Source: Dipteronia dyeriana
Taxonomy: Eukaryota; Streptophyta; Magnoliopsida; Sapindales; Sapindaceae
Reading direction: 5' to 3'
Length of the DNA: 64,000 nucleotides
Assembly (NCBI GenBank): GCA_032871835.1
Contig: CM065296.1
Span: 55,457,288-55,521,287, forward strand
Shown here: in pieces, positions 1 through 11,095 of the stretch
Numbering within the stretch: position 1 is the stretch's first letter
Layout of the letters: every line of letters begins with the position of its first letter
Position numbers and translations under genes: made by a program
Notes under the pieces: generated by a model
Database searches by the model: none
Seen by the model: the letters and a program-made list of their open reading frames with translations, nothing else
What the model was told of the DNA's origin: nothing

Positions 1-631
1 ATTTAATAAATGGAGCCACAATATCCATATTTATAAATGAAGTCCTCTATCGATTAACAAATGAATACCACCAAACTATCGAGGATAGAATATGTTATAT
101 AATCGTACTCATTGATAGTCCAAATGATAACACTTGCAACCATAAGTCCATCATTTATCTCAGGATTGAGATAGACTCTCCGATTGTCTTCTAGTGAAAA
201 CTTTTATCCATTGATTGTTTTTGATAAAGTAATTCACTGTGATCCTATTCAATGCACCTAGTGCACTAGATTCGTTTGCCCAAATACACCACACTTTGAT
301 TATTTTAGACTCATCATAACACATTTGATCCCACTCAAATGCTAGCAAAATAATCTACAACTTTGATAATATAAAGGCGCCCAACCATTATCTTAAGTTG
401 TGAATATTATTCAAGACTAACTAAAGAATTGTGTCTACCTCATACATATCTAGATGTATGATCAATTCTTCTTTTCTCCTAGCATTTTGACCTTTTGATT
501 ATTTACTTTTGACAATTATAATAATTAAACTATAAATGCTATAAGATTTGTTAAACTAGAAATTACTTTATTAGTATGAAAAGATTGTCAAATACATTAT
601 TATACTTTTGCTATCGAGCATAATCTCAACA
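1..631 (-). mobile_element. Partial copia LTR K, cut by the window start
   Basis: This is the first ~630 bp of an LTR from the copia family that recurs at 3462, 6705, 11096, 16371, 23691 and 30029, here in reverse. The LTR start (TGTTGAGATTATGC on the minus strand) lies at 631, and the rest runs off the window. No polypurine tract lies just right of 631, where a 3' LTR would have one, so this is a solo or 5' LTR. Any short ORF here is antisense noise. Confidence 0.85.
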
Positions 632-1089
632 GCCTTGATGTCGCAATATTGCGATATAAACCCTAGGTCGCTAGAAAAATTTTCAAAGCCAAATTATTCC
701 CACAAAAAACCGTCTGTAGCAGTCCTCAATGGTCGTTGTTCATCTCCAAAGGTACACCCATCTGAATCTACTACATTCTCATCTTCATGTTTTTGGCTAG
801 GGCATAGATTCCTCTACTTTATTAGCTTTGATAGAATTGAGAAGATAAATGAAAGTTGTTTGGTGGGTTTAATATGTTTATTGTTGTGGTTATTTTTGTT
901 GATCGGTCGTTGGATTGTGATGAGGTTGGGAAGTGTGTTGAACCTTGTTGATTTTTTATTGCTAGAACTAAGGGTGGTTTTGTGTTGTTTTTTTAGTTTT
1001 GGTAGCATTAAGGGTGGTTGTTCTATTTTGTGTTAAAGGGGAATTGAATTGGACAGAAATTGATAATGGTTGGGGGTAGAAAAGGGTAA
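632..1089. other. Unassigned, no gene seen
   Basis: Between the LTR and the transposon-protein pseudogene. Open frames exist on both strands but overlap one another, lack recognisable motifs and are rich in low-complexity T/G runs. It may be the decayed 5' flank of the next feature. Confidence 0.5.
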
Positions 1090-2220
1090 CAAGTTGGTAC
1101 GGTTGGGGGTAGGCCATCGAATAAGAGTAGACAGGCTCCAGTAATGCCACCGGTCAGGGGGAAAGGAAACGGAGAATTTATAACAGAATTCCCAAACCCG
1201 GAGGATCCGAAGAGATGGGCATTATTCGGTAGTAGAAGGATTTCACCAGAAAAAGGGATCAACATGACAATTTTTGGGAACTCATTCATCCCGGAAATAG
1301 TAAACAGAATGGGATTGAGTAGATATGTGAGGACCCCTAACATGGCTGCACTAGAATTGGTTAGGAAATTTTATTATGCCATGGTCTCGTATCAGTTTCT
1401 TCAGGGGTCCCTGTGATGGGTCTAGGAAGAACAATCCAAATCACTGCCGACAAAATAAATCAGTGGTTGGACACTCTTATGGATCTATCTCACCTAGTTG
1501 ATAGTCTACCCAAAAATGAACAATTTGAGCCTTGGAATTCTGAATTAGCAGTAGACTTGAAACTGGATGGTGATTCGGCTTGGAACGACCATCGACATCT
1601 TCTTTTGCATAACCAACTGAAGTTAGATGGTACGTGTTCTTCTCATTCTCCTTATCACAGAGTACCCACCACACAAAATTGGGGTGCAATGCCGCACACT
1701 TTCTATACTGCGTACGAAATGGACTACGCATGGACATAGGTCATATCATCATGAAACAGATCTTCAGGAGTGGCCACTCATCCAAAGGCCCTTTGCCTTT
1801 CCCCTGCCTCATCACTCACTTTTGTAAGGTAGCCGGGATTAACGTTCATAGGGAAGGATGGACTATGTTTCCACCTATGACGGATATGGGGAAACGGGTT
1901 TACAATGATCTTGACAAACATATAGAGCCAGACTGCTTGGAGATCAGGGAGACGAGCATGATTTGGAGGATGACCCAAATGATTCGAACTACGACGCTGA
2001 GGTAGATACTGATAAAGTCGAAGAAGATGAGGGGCCAATGATGGATCAGATGTTGCGAGCTATTCAGGATATGAGCCTTATGATGGAGGTCAACCACCAA
2101 ACCTATATGGATGAGTTCACGTACATCCATGATAGGATGGATTCTTTACAAAGAGGTTTGGGTGATACAGGTATCATCATTTCTGTTATGGGTCCGAGGT
2201 CTACTGATTCATCTGAATAG
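1090..2220 (+). pseudogene. Decayed 'putative plant transposon protein' gene
   Basis: The coding trace runs through at least four frame segments: about 1090-1416, 1413-1739, 1634-2005 and 1963-2220. The first has GGRPSNKSRQAPV before a Met at 1144, then a stretch ending ALELVRKFYYAM, which resembles the E-L-V-R-E-F-Y-A motif of the plant-only 'putative plant transposon protein' domain. The third has LPFPCLITHFCKVAGI, the domain's typical L-P-F-P-S-L-I-T signature. The last is acidic (EDDPNDSNYDAEVDT) and then probably helical, like the C-terminal tail often seen in these proteins. The function of the family is not established; it occurs in transposon-rich plant DNA. Frameshifts make this copy non-functional. 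The family call rests on motif memory, not a search. Confidence 0.6.
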
Positions 2221-2589
2221 GCACCTCCAGCCCACACCATGCCCTTACAAGACCCGTAGAGCATTGCCCACCCATACATACATGTAGTCTATTTTTTTGT
2301 TGGCTTTAAAACTGTGCTTTTCAATTTAGTATTTATGATGTATTGACAGCTGCTTGCAAGGTTCTAGTTATTTTCTTTATCGAAACCTTAAATTTCCAGC
2401 TATATAAAAGTGAATTAATTTATCAAGCTTCTTTTGTTTTTGTGTGTTCCATATATGCATTATCAAAATAAAATAGCTATGTTATAGTATGCAGTTGGAT
2501 GCTAATTTTTAATGAATTGGTATGTCATTGTAATATCACAATACAAAAGAAAATGTGACTTGATCAGGATGGATATTATAAGGTGTTTA
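2221..2589. other. AT-rich spacer, nothing recognised
   Basis: No ORF of note and no repeat shared with the rest of the window. Short A/T runs only. Confidence 0.5.
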
Positions 2590-3260
2590 GTGTTTGACAA
2601 GAATCTTACGTGACCGATGCAAAACCGAGACCATTATGACCTATAGGTGACCATTGTCATGATCACCCTTTCATCGCTATGTCCTTGGTTTAATGTGGAA
2701 AAACCCGTTACCATAACGACATCAGGGTGACCAAGCCAATGGACGCCTATAGGTCGCTACAGAACTGGTTTTTTAACCTCATTAAACCGAGAGCATAAAG
2801 ACCATAGAGCGACCAAGCCAAAGGTTACCTTCTTCTTACAATGGCCTCAATTTTTCAACCACAATATAAAATTAATCACTTTTCTTAAGCGACCAAGGGG
2901 TGAACCTAGTGATGGATGAGGCTTAGGTTAGAAGTTTAATGGCTGGCAATTAAAAAAATCAAGAATAATGTGACCCCTAAGCGACTACGCTGAAGGTCGC
3001 CCTAGGGTCGCTATGGTCCCTTGTTCATAATGAAAGCAAAACCGAAAGAATAACGATCGTTAGGAGACTAGGGTCATGCTCGTCACTATGCTCTCGGTTT
3101 TTACAGTCCAAAAACCGAGAGAATAGCAACCAAAGGGCGACCAAACCTATGGTCACCTATATGTCGCAATGCTCATAGTTTATGCATAGGAAACAAGTTT
3201 TATAAACCTTGCGACCTTGAAGAGACGAGCTGAAGGTCGCCCTAATGTCGCATTGTTATC
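2590..3260. repeat. Interspersed GCGACC / GGTCGC motif zone
   Basis: Short related motifs recur in both orientations: AAACCGAGA (about 2623, 2783, 3113), GCGACCAAG (2810, 2889), GGTCGC (2994, 3234) and GGTCACC/GGTGACC variants. Spacing is irregular, unlike a simple satellite. Dense short motifs in both orientations resemble the subterminal regions of plant CACTA-type DNA transposons, but I cannot find convincing terminal CACTA ends or a 3-bp duplication, so the class is open. Confidence 0.45.
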
Positions 3261-3461
3261 ATACTTGCTAAAAAGTCAAATTTCTTTCATCCGTTACATT
3301 TAACCACCTACAATGTCAACTTACAATAACTCCTCACCCTATTAATGGGTTAACTAAACCCTACACCAACTTTGTATACACCAGAACACACTTCATAAAT
3401 AATGTATTCATCTCCAACAGTTTCTCATTTCTCCTTCATACGGTAAACAAACAAACACAAT

Positions 3462-5551
3462 GTAGATATGTATCAGGTAGACACAATTCTTTAATTATTT
3501 TAATTGTCTAAAGTAAATAATCATAAGGTCATAAGACTATGAGAAAAGAAGAATTGTTCATACATCTAGATATGTATCAGGTAGACACAATTCTTTAGTT
3601 AGTCTTGAATAATATTCACAAATTAAGATAAAAGGTTGGACGCCATTATCTTGTCAAAGTCGTAGATTCTTTTGCTAGCATTTGAGTGGGATCAAATGTG
3701 TTATGATGAGTCTAAAATTATCAAAGTGTGGTGAATTTGGGCAAAAAAAATCTGGTGCATTGAATTGGATCACAATGAAATACTTTATCAAGAACCGTCA
3801 ATGGATAAAAGTTTTCAATTGAAGACAATCGGAGAGTCTATCTCAATCCTGAGATAAATGATGGACTTATGGTTGCAAGTGTTATCATTTGAGCTATCAA
3901 TGAGTACTATTATATAGCATAGTCTATCCTCGATAGTTTGGTGGTTTTCATTTGTTAACCGATAGAGGACTTCATTTATAGATATGGACATCGTGGCTCC
4001 ATTTATTAAATGAGAGTAGAATATCATCATATGGATGTTTTGAGGTATTGGATATTAAATCTTAATGTTACGTTTTCAATAGTGTCTATTGAAACATGGC
4101 TTCTAGACAAATCAAAATATCCAAGTTCAAAATGTGGTCATATAAGTAAATATGGTAACTTGGAGAGCTATAGGCGGTCTATGAGCTCTTGGCGATTACT
4201 GATATTCTTTACGAGGATACATTTTCTCCAATAAGGTTGTCTAGGGTATGAACGAGTAACATCAACTTATTCTATCTTTATTTAAGAGTTCAATTTTAGT
4301 TATTAGTGGAATGAACTAAAATTAATAGAGCGGACCTAAGTGAATCATTTGTTGATTATGATTGGGTTGTGTCTATTGGAGCTTAAATTTAGATAGCCCG
4401 CCAAGATCCCCAATCCACACGAACTTACATGGATCACTTGATATATTCTACCGGACCAATTTAGGGGTCCATCTAGAACTGTATTGAGGCATGTGGACTT
4501 GGTTCTTTTTGTAAGAATGTGTTTAGTTCACATGTAGACTTTTGTTAAGGTCCAATAGATTTAATAAAATAAGAAAATAATATATTGGGCCATATATATG
4601 TGTTGGGCGGCAAGGCTATTTAGAATAGCTTAATTATATTATTTTGTTTTATTATTTAATTAAATGGAAATTAATTAATTTGGTAATTAATTAATTATTT
4701 AATTAAAAGTCAAAATATTTTTTTAGTAGGAGATGGTCTCCTAAAAATTATAATATTATTGGTAGTATAATTAATATTAAAAGGAATTATTTATCTAATC
4801 AAATTAAGAAGTTTTTAATATGGTTACAAATACACTATTGAGTTGGATTAGGAGTCTTGGTATAGGATTGAATTCCTACCAAGTAAATCCTTCTTAGGCT
4901 AGGATTTATGATCATATATATATATATGTTTGGAAATTCAGCCAGCCCTATGTGATTCCATAGAATTAATTTCGGCCAGCCCTAGTTTTTCCAAGAGAAG
5001 AATTCGGCCACCATAGAAGTTGAGGGAGAAAATTTTGTTTTTTCTCTAGGCAAAATTCTATCAACTCTAAGAATAGTGTGAGATTCGGCAAAGAAGAAAA
5101 GAAAGAAAGAAAGTTTAGTTTTCGATAGTACACTAGTAGCCTTTACATTAAAAGGTTTTGTGTACAACATCGAATCAAAGTTCACGGGACTTTCAATCAA
5201 ATTGATTGATAATTCATAAGTGACCTTACGTTCTTTGTTTTCTTCTTGGAGGATTATTGTAACTAACACAGATAAAGATTTTGTTTGTTTCCATCCTTAG
5301 GTATACAATTAAAAGGAGAGGAAGCCCACACTTCTAGGTGATTCACGCTCGTGATTGGATTGGAAGATCTTGCAGAATCAATTCAGTGCTTGTTCAATTG
5401 TCACGAGAAAAAGGTACGACGCTTTTTATATACATCAATTAATCTATGATTAAGGTTCTTGTTATTATAAAGGGAAATAATTTATTTATACCGAAACCCT
5501 AATCTTATAAATTTTCTCACGCTTCCACTACGTGTATTATTTTTCCCTAAA
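3462..5551 (+). mobile_element. Partial copia LTR E (5'-truncated)
   Basis: Same LTR family as at 11096-13443 and in the same internal order: the AGACACAATTCTTTAGTTAG block, the GTGGCTCCATTTATTAAATG block, the tract ending in GGCGGCAAGGCTA, and an end at about 5551 (TTTTCCCTAAA, a mutated CCTACA terminus). The first ~150 bp of the LTR are missing. No primer-binding site follows it, so it is probably a solo or truncated LTR. Confidence 0.8.
3463..3599 (+). repeat. About 105-bp tandem duplication inside LTR E
   Basis: AGATATGTATCAGGTAGACA occurs at about 3463 and again at about 3568, enclosing the ATCATAAGGTCA segment. The other LTR copies in the window carry it once, so this is a local duplication at the truncated edge. 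Confidence 0.7.
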
Positions 5552-6704
5552 GATACACCCTTTTTGTAATCTACAGGTAAAATTCTTAAAAAACTCTAAT
5601 TTGTAAATAAATCTCACTTAATGTCAAAACTACCTTTTTTTTTAATTATACTATATTGTATTGTTGTAAGTGAACACCACCTATAACGATTAAAAGAGAA
5701 TTTAGGTTGTATTAAAATGAAAAGATTTTTTATGATATATGTTAATATCAAATCATTAATAAGAAAAAAAAATCAAAACAGTGAACTAATTAATAATTAT
5801 TGGGGGGTGTACTAACAAACAATTAGTCCTCGTAGTAATTTTGTTCAAGGGTATTATCAGATATTTAAAAGCAAACTATGTTGGGGTGTACAATCAGTTT
5901 TTAAAGGGTACGAATATCGTCACTGTTTTTTGAGAAAATATTACTAGATACCATTCATTTGTAGGTGGAGTACTAAAAAGGTCATTGACTATTTAAATTG
6001 TTCCAAAATCACTAGGAATGACAAATTAACCCGCGGGTACCCACGCTTATGGGGTGGGGATGGGTTTCAATTTTGTGGGAATATGACGGGGATGAGGATG
6101 GATAGTAAAACCCATAATGGGTTTTCAAAAAATAAATGGGGCAGGGTACGAAAAAAGTCATCCCACCCCATTTCGACAAAACATTATTCATTGACAACCA
6201 TTCTGTCAAAATATAATAGAAAGCTACTGTTATCTGTGATATGACACCCATAAAAAAAATTATGGGTAATATTTTATTCCCTTTTTGGAATTCGACCCAC
6301 CGTTTAGTGCTATTATATATAATAATTTGATTATTTAATTATATATAATGTAATGATTTGATTAATTTACTATTTTTATTATATATGATTATTAAATTAT
6401 ATATACATAATAATAAATTGATTAATTTATTAGTTTTAAATTTAAATGAATTATTGACGTTAATCTTTATTTTCATCTCTATCTTATATTTCTCCCACCA
6501 TGTTATTCTTTTAAAAGTAAGGTAATGATATCATTCTCTACTTCCTTTAAATTAAATATTAAAATCAATATGATCACAAATATCCGGTAATGGTTTTTAT
6601 AGAAAATTAATCCGGCTCCACCATTCGTTGCGTCTATTTTGTTTTCAAACCTTCGTGATTGAATTGCAATGAAATGAACAGACTGTTAGTTTGTAAAAAT
6701 TGTT
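5552..6704. other. Unassigned non-coding stretch with a G-rich block
   Basis: AT-rich and without a credible gene. Between 6031 and 6180 there is a contrasting block, CCGCGGGTACCCACG followed by GGGGTGGGGATGGG-type runs and their complements around 6160. Such GGGTACCC/GGGGATGGGG blocks are common in plant intergenic repeats, but I cannot name the family. 6300-6450 is almost pure A/T. Confidence 0.5.
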
Positions 6705-7909
6705 TGTTTGAGTGGGATCAAATGTGTTTTGATGAAAAATCTTTAAAGTGTGGTGTCTTTGGGCAAAAGAATCTAGTGCATTGACAGTGAAATACTTTAT
6801 CCATAACTGTCAATGGTAAACGTTTTCACTTAACGACAACTGGAGAGTCTATCTCAATCCTGAGATAAATGATGGACTTACGGTTACAAGTGTTATCATT
6901 TGAGCTGTCATTGAGTACGATTATATAGCGTAGTCTATCCTTGATGGTTTGATGTTAACCATTTCTTAGTCGATAGAGGACTTCATTTATCGATATGGAC
7001 ATCGTGGCTCCCTTTATTAAATGTGACTAGAATATCATCATATGAATATTTTGAGGTATTAGATATTAAATCTTAACTTTAAGTTTTCAATATTGTCTAT
7101 TGAAATACTGCTTCTGTACAAGTCAAAATATCAAGGTTCAAAATGTGGTCATATGAGTAAATATTCTAACTGAGAGAGCTATGGGTGGTCTATGAACTCT
7201 TGACAATTACAGGTATTCTTCATGAGAATAGACTATCTCTATTAAGATTGTCTAGGGTACGAATGAGGAACATTAACTTATTCTATCTTTATTTAAGAGT
7301 TTAATTTTAGTTTTTTAGTGGATTGAACTAAAATTAATAGATCGGACCTAGGTGAATCATTTGTTGATTGTGATTTGGGTATGTCTACTGAAGCTTAAAT
7401 TTAGATAGCCCACCAAGATCCCCAATCCACATGAACTTGCATGGATCTCTTGACATATTCTACCAGACTAATTTCTGGGTCTATTTATAATTGTTTTTGG
7501 ATTTCGTAATCAAAAAAGTTTTGGATAGGTGCGGTCATGTGTGATCAAGACACGCGGTAACTCTTCAAGTGCCTACAATGGGCGACCAAGGATGTAAGAG
7601 TTCTTGGATGGCCCTAATAGGGTGCGATTAGCATTCCATTTATACATTAAGGATACAATTTGCACATTTTAATTAAATGGGCTATCAAGTTATATTAATG
7701 TATTAATTTAAGGCATGTGGACTTGTTTCTTTTCTAGTAAGATTGAGTCTGGTTCACATGTGAACTCTTTATTTCTTTATTAAAGTCTAGTAGATTTAAT
7801 AAAATGGAAAAACAGTATATTGTCCATATATTATGCTTGGGCGGCAAGGCTAGGATTATTAGCCTAGTATATTGTTTATTTTATTATTTAAATAAATGAA
7901 AGTTAATTA
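6705..7909 (+). mobile_element. Older copia LTR D, left part
   Basis: LTR of the same family, starting part-way in at TTTGAGTGGGATCAAATG; the first ~300 bp are absent. It runs in register to AAATGAAAGTTAATTA at 7909, where element A is inserted. It resumes at 13444 with the same five bases AATTA and continues to 14380. D is therefore the host of A and older than it. Confidence 0.85.
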
Positions 7910-8127
7910 TGTTAGGATTATGCTCGATAGTAAGAGTATAATAATGTATTTGACAATCTTTTCTTATTAATAAAGTGATTTCTAGTTTAACAAATCTGAT
8001 AGTATTTATAGTTTAATTATTATAATTGTTAAAAGTTAAAAATCATAATGTCAAAAGACTATGAGAAAAGAAGAATTGTTCATACATCTAGATATGTATG
8101 AGGTAGACACAATTCTTTAGTTATTCT
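7910..8127 (+). repeat. 5' LTR remnant of element A
   Basis: The first ~218 bp match the 3' LTR start at 11096, then stop at TTAGTTATTCTTGG and join the protease codons. About 2.1 kb of LTR, the PBS and gag are missing, so the element cannot be retrotranscribed in the normal way. Confidence 0.85.
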
Positions 8128-8724
8128 TGGATCATAGACTCCGGAGCCACTAATCATTTTAGTTTTTCCTTACAGGGGTTCAAGGAAAGGAGAAGACCTA
8201 ATGAGAACGAATTCAACTTGCGTTTAGGTAATGGATCGTTAGTGTCTGCTAGTTCAGTGGGAAATATTAGAATTAGTTTAGATTCCTATAGGCATTTAGA
8301 TTTAATAGACGTTTATTATGTACCTCAATTCAAAAGGAATTTAATTTTAGTTTCTTGTTTAAATAAATTTGGTTATTCGGTTACTTTTAATAAAGATTTT
8401 ATTATTAGTAAGAATGACAAAATTATTTGCAAAGGTACATTAGAAAACGGTTTATTCTATTTGCAAGGAAATATCTCTCACTTGTTAGACACGAAATCAA
8501 CGGAACCTAATCATAAAAAAGTAAAATTATCGAAAGATGAAACCTACCTATGGCATTTGCACCTAGGTCATATTAACCTTAATAGGATTAAAAAATTGGT
8601 AAGTGACGGACCTTTAAGTGACTTAAAGGTCGATGATCTACCAACTTGTGAATCTTGTTTGGAAAGTAAAATGACTAAAAGGTCATTTATGACCAAAGGC
8701 ACAAGAGCTATCGAATGCTTATGA
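8128..8724 (+). pseudogene. Copia protease and GAG-pre-integrase region of A
   Basis: One open frame begins right at the LTR fusion with WIIDSGATNHF, the aspartic-protease active site (D-S-G-A). It continues through NLRLGNGSLV and VPQFKRNLILVSCLN to the GAG-pre-integrase motif, with WHLHLGHINLNRIKKL and a C-x2-C pair (CESCLESK) forming the H-H-C-C zinc site. It ends at a stop after AIECL where ELIHTDVCGPM should follow. The family role is to process the polyprotein and bind cDNA ends. There is no start codon of its own because gag is deleted. Confidence 0.85.
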
Positions 8725-9410
8725 TTGATACACACTGATGTGTGTGGACCTATGAGCATTCACGCTAGAGGTGGTATGAGTACTTCATCACTTTCACGGA
8801 TGATCACTTAAGATTTGTCTATGTGTATCTCATGAGACATAAGTCGGATGCTTTTGACATGTTCAAAGCATTTAAAGCTGAAGTTGAAAATCAGCTTGAG
8901 AAACGCATAAAAATCTTGAGGTCTGATTATGGTGAAGAATATCTATCCGGTGAGTTTCAACAATATCTTATTGATAATAGGAAAATTTCACAGTTTTCTG
9001 CACCAGGCACATCTCAACAAAATGGGGTGACAGAAAGGAGAAATAGAACACTTTTGGACATAGTTAGGTCTATGTTGAGTTATTCAGCGCTCCCTAATTC
9101 TTTTTGGGGATATGCTTTACAAACCGTAATGTACATTCTAAACGATGTACCATCCAAGTCGGTTCCTAAAACACCGCATGAGTTGTGGATCAGGCGAAAG
9201 CCTAGTTTACAACACTTAAGGATATTTGGATGTCTTGCGCACGTGTTAAAAGGAAAGACAGAAAAGATGGAGTCTTGTTTAGAAACATGCATATTTGTAA
9301 GGTATCCAAAGGAAACAAAAGGATATTATTTTTATAGTCCTTCAGATCTTAAAGTATTTGTTTCGACAAATGCTAAATTTCTAGAAAAGGACTATATGAA
9401 TAATTTTTAG
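8725..9410 (+). pseudogene. Copia integrase core of A
   Basis: After the stop the frame reads LIHTDVCGPMSI (first catalytic Asp), shifts frame near 8780, then reads [18 protein letters not shown] and [15 protein letters not shown] (second Asp within R-S-D). The [18 protein letters not shown] block follows (catalytic Glu in V-T-E-R). The segment to about 9410 is the usual linker with [20 protein letters not shown] and [13 protein letters not shown]. It ends in a TAG at 9408. The family function is insertion of cDNA. This copy is broken by a stop and a frameshift. Confidence 0.85.
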
Positions 9411-10390
9411 CCTAAGAGTAGAATTGTTCTAAATGATCTTTCAAGAGATACAATTCCACAACTAGTTTCACAACCCAAAAGATACATCGGTCTAGGAGAA
9501 TCTGTAGAGAATCTCCCGGAAGACGATGATCCTTATACGTACAAGGAAGCAATGAAAGATGTTGATTGTCACCATTAGCAAAAGGCAATGCAATTCGAGA
9601 TTGATTCTATGTTCAAAAACAAAGTCTGGTCTCTTGTAGACTTGCCTAAAGGGATAAAACCCATTGGGTGCAAGTGGGTATACAAGAGGAAAAGAGGAAT
9701 GGATGGAAAGGTGGAAACCTTTAAAGCTAGATTGGTAGCTAAAGGTTATACACAAAAGGAAGGTATCGATTATGAAGAAACCTTCTCTCATGCCATGCTT
9801 AAATCAATTAGGATTCTCTTTTCCATTGTGGCATCTCTAGACCTAGAGATTTGGAAAATGGACGTCAAGACAACTTTCCTTATTGGAAGTCTTGACAAAA
9901 GCATTTATATGATGGAACCAGAAGGATTCATGGAAAAAAGCCAAGAGGAAAGGGTATGCAAGTTGTGAAGATCCGTATATGGAATGAAGCAAGCATCTAG
10001 ATCCTAGAACATAAGGTTCCATCAAGTCGTGAAAAGTTTTGGATTTATTTAAAACCCTGATGAACCTTGTGTATACAAAAGGTTTAAAGGCGAGGCTGAT
10101 TTTCCTAGTTCTTTACGTTGATGATATACTACTCATCAGAAGCGATGTAGGTGTATTGACACCAATAAAGAGTGGTTAGCAAAACAATTTGATATGAAGG
10201 ACTTAGGAGAAACAAGTATATTCTTGGTTTCCAAGTCATAAGGGATAGAAAGAATAGAACGATTGCATTATCCCAAGCTTCATACATAGATAAAATCTTG
10301 TCTAGGTTTTCCATGCAAGATTCCAAGGAAGGTATGTTACCTTTCAGACATGGAATCAAACTTTCTAAGGAAAAAGTTCCTAAGAATGAT
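9411..10390 (+). pseudogene. Copia reverse transcriptase of A
   Basis: The trace begins in the linker (SVENLPEDDDPYTYKEAMKD), then EIDSMFKNKVWSLVDLPKGI and GCKWVYKRKRGMDGKVETFK, typical of the copia RT N-terminus. ARLVAKGYTQKEGIDYEETF and KMDVKTTFLIGSLDKSIYM follow (the usual LNG is LIG). After the stop at 9966 only fragments remain: RSVYGMKQASRS, FGFI and the region where the YVDD box is frameshifted (about 10113-10140, FPSSLR with stops). Several in-frame stops make it inactive. Confidence 0.85.
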
Positions 10391-10405
10391 CATGAAGTGT
10401 AATTC

Positions 10406-11030
10406 ATGAGTAGAGTTCCATATGCATCGACAATTGGAAGTCTCATGTATATAATGCTCTATACTAGACCAGATATTTGTTTTGTTGTGGGCATAGTTAG
10501 CAGGTATCAATCAAAGCCTGGTCCTGATCACTGGACAACAGTCAAGCATATTTTTAAGTATCTTAGGAGAAAGAGAGATTATATGTTTGTATACTCTAGA
10601 GGGGATTTAGTTACCGTTAGGTATATAGATTTTGACTCCAGGAGATCAACATCAGGATCTGTGTTTACTATTGGAGGAGGGGCAGTCATATGGAAGAGTA
10701 TCAAGAAATCTTGTATTGTCGATTCTTCTATAGAAGCTGAGTATATTGCCGCATGCGAGGCTGCTTAAGAGGCTGTCTGGCGCCGTCAATTCATTGATTG
10801 ACTTGGAAGTGGTTCTTGATGCGATTAAGCAGATCACTATCTATAGTGACAATAGTGGAGCAGTGGCTAATTCGAGATAACCAAGAATTCAAAAGAGAGG
10901 GAAACACATTGAAAGAAAGTATCACATTCTAAGGGAAATTATGCATAGGGGTGACGTGACTATTACCATGATCTCGTCAGAAGATGATCTAGCAGATCCC
11001 TTTACAAAGGCTATTCCATAAAAGAGTTTT
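10406..11030 (+). pseudogene. Copia RNase H of A
   Basis: SRVPYASTIGSLMYIMLYTR and PDICFVVGIVSRYQSKPGPD open the segment. Next come HIFKYLRRKRDYM, RRSTSGSVFTIGG and SSIEAEYIAACEAA, matching copia RNase H (the S-x-x-E-A-E-Y motif carries a catalytic Glu). A short deletion removes part of the D-S-D-F segment (RYIDFDSRRS). After a frameshift near 10768 the trace continues with YSDNSGAV, GKHIERKYH and ADPFTKAIP up to about 11020. Confidence 0.85.
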
Positions 11031-11081
11031 GATGGGTATCTAGAGAACATGAGGATGAGAGATATGACAAATTTGCTATAG

Positions 11082-11095
11082 AGCAAGTGGGAGAT
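11082..11095 (+). other. Polypurine tract of A
   Basis: AGCAAGTGGGAGAT sits directly before the TG of the 3' LTR. A purine-rich tract here primes plus-strand cDNA synthesis in LTR retrotransposons. Confidence 0.8.

Noticed and set aside
608..1036. 142-codon plus-strand ORF
   Set aside because: It begins within the reversed LTR with a non-ATG codon, and the rest is low-complexity L/V/F text from T/G-rich DNA.
2590..3260. Classical satellite DNA
   Set aside because: No constant period; the motifs recur in both orientations at irregular spacing.
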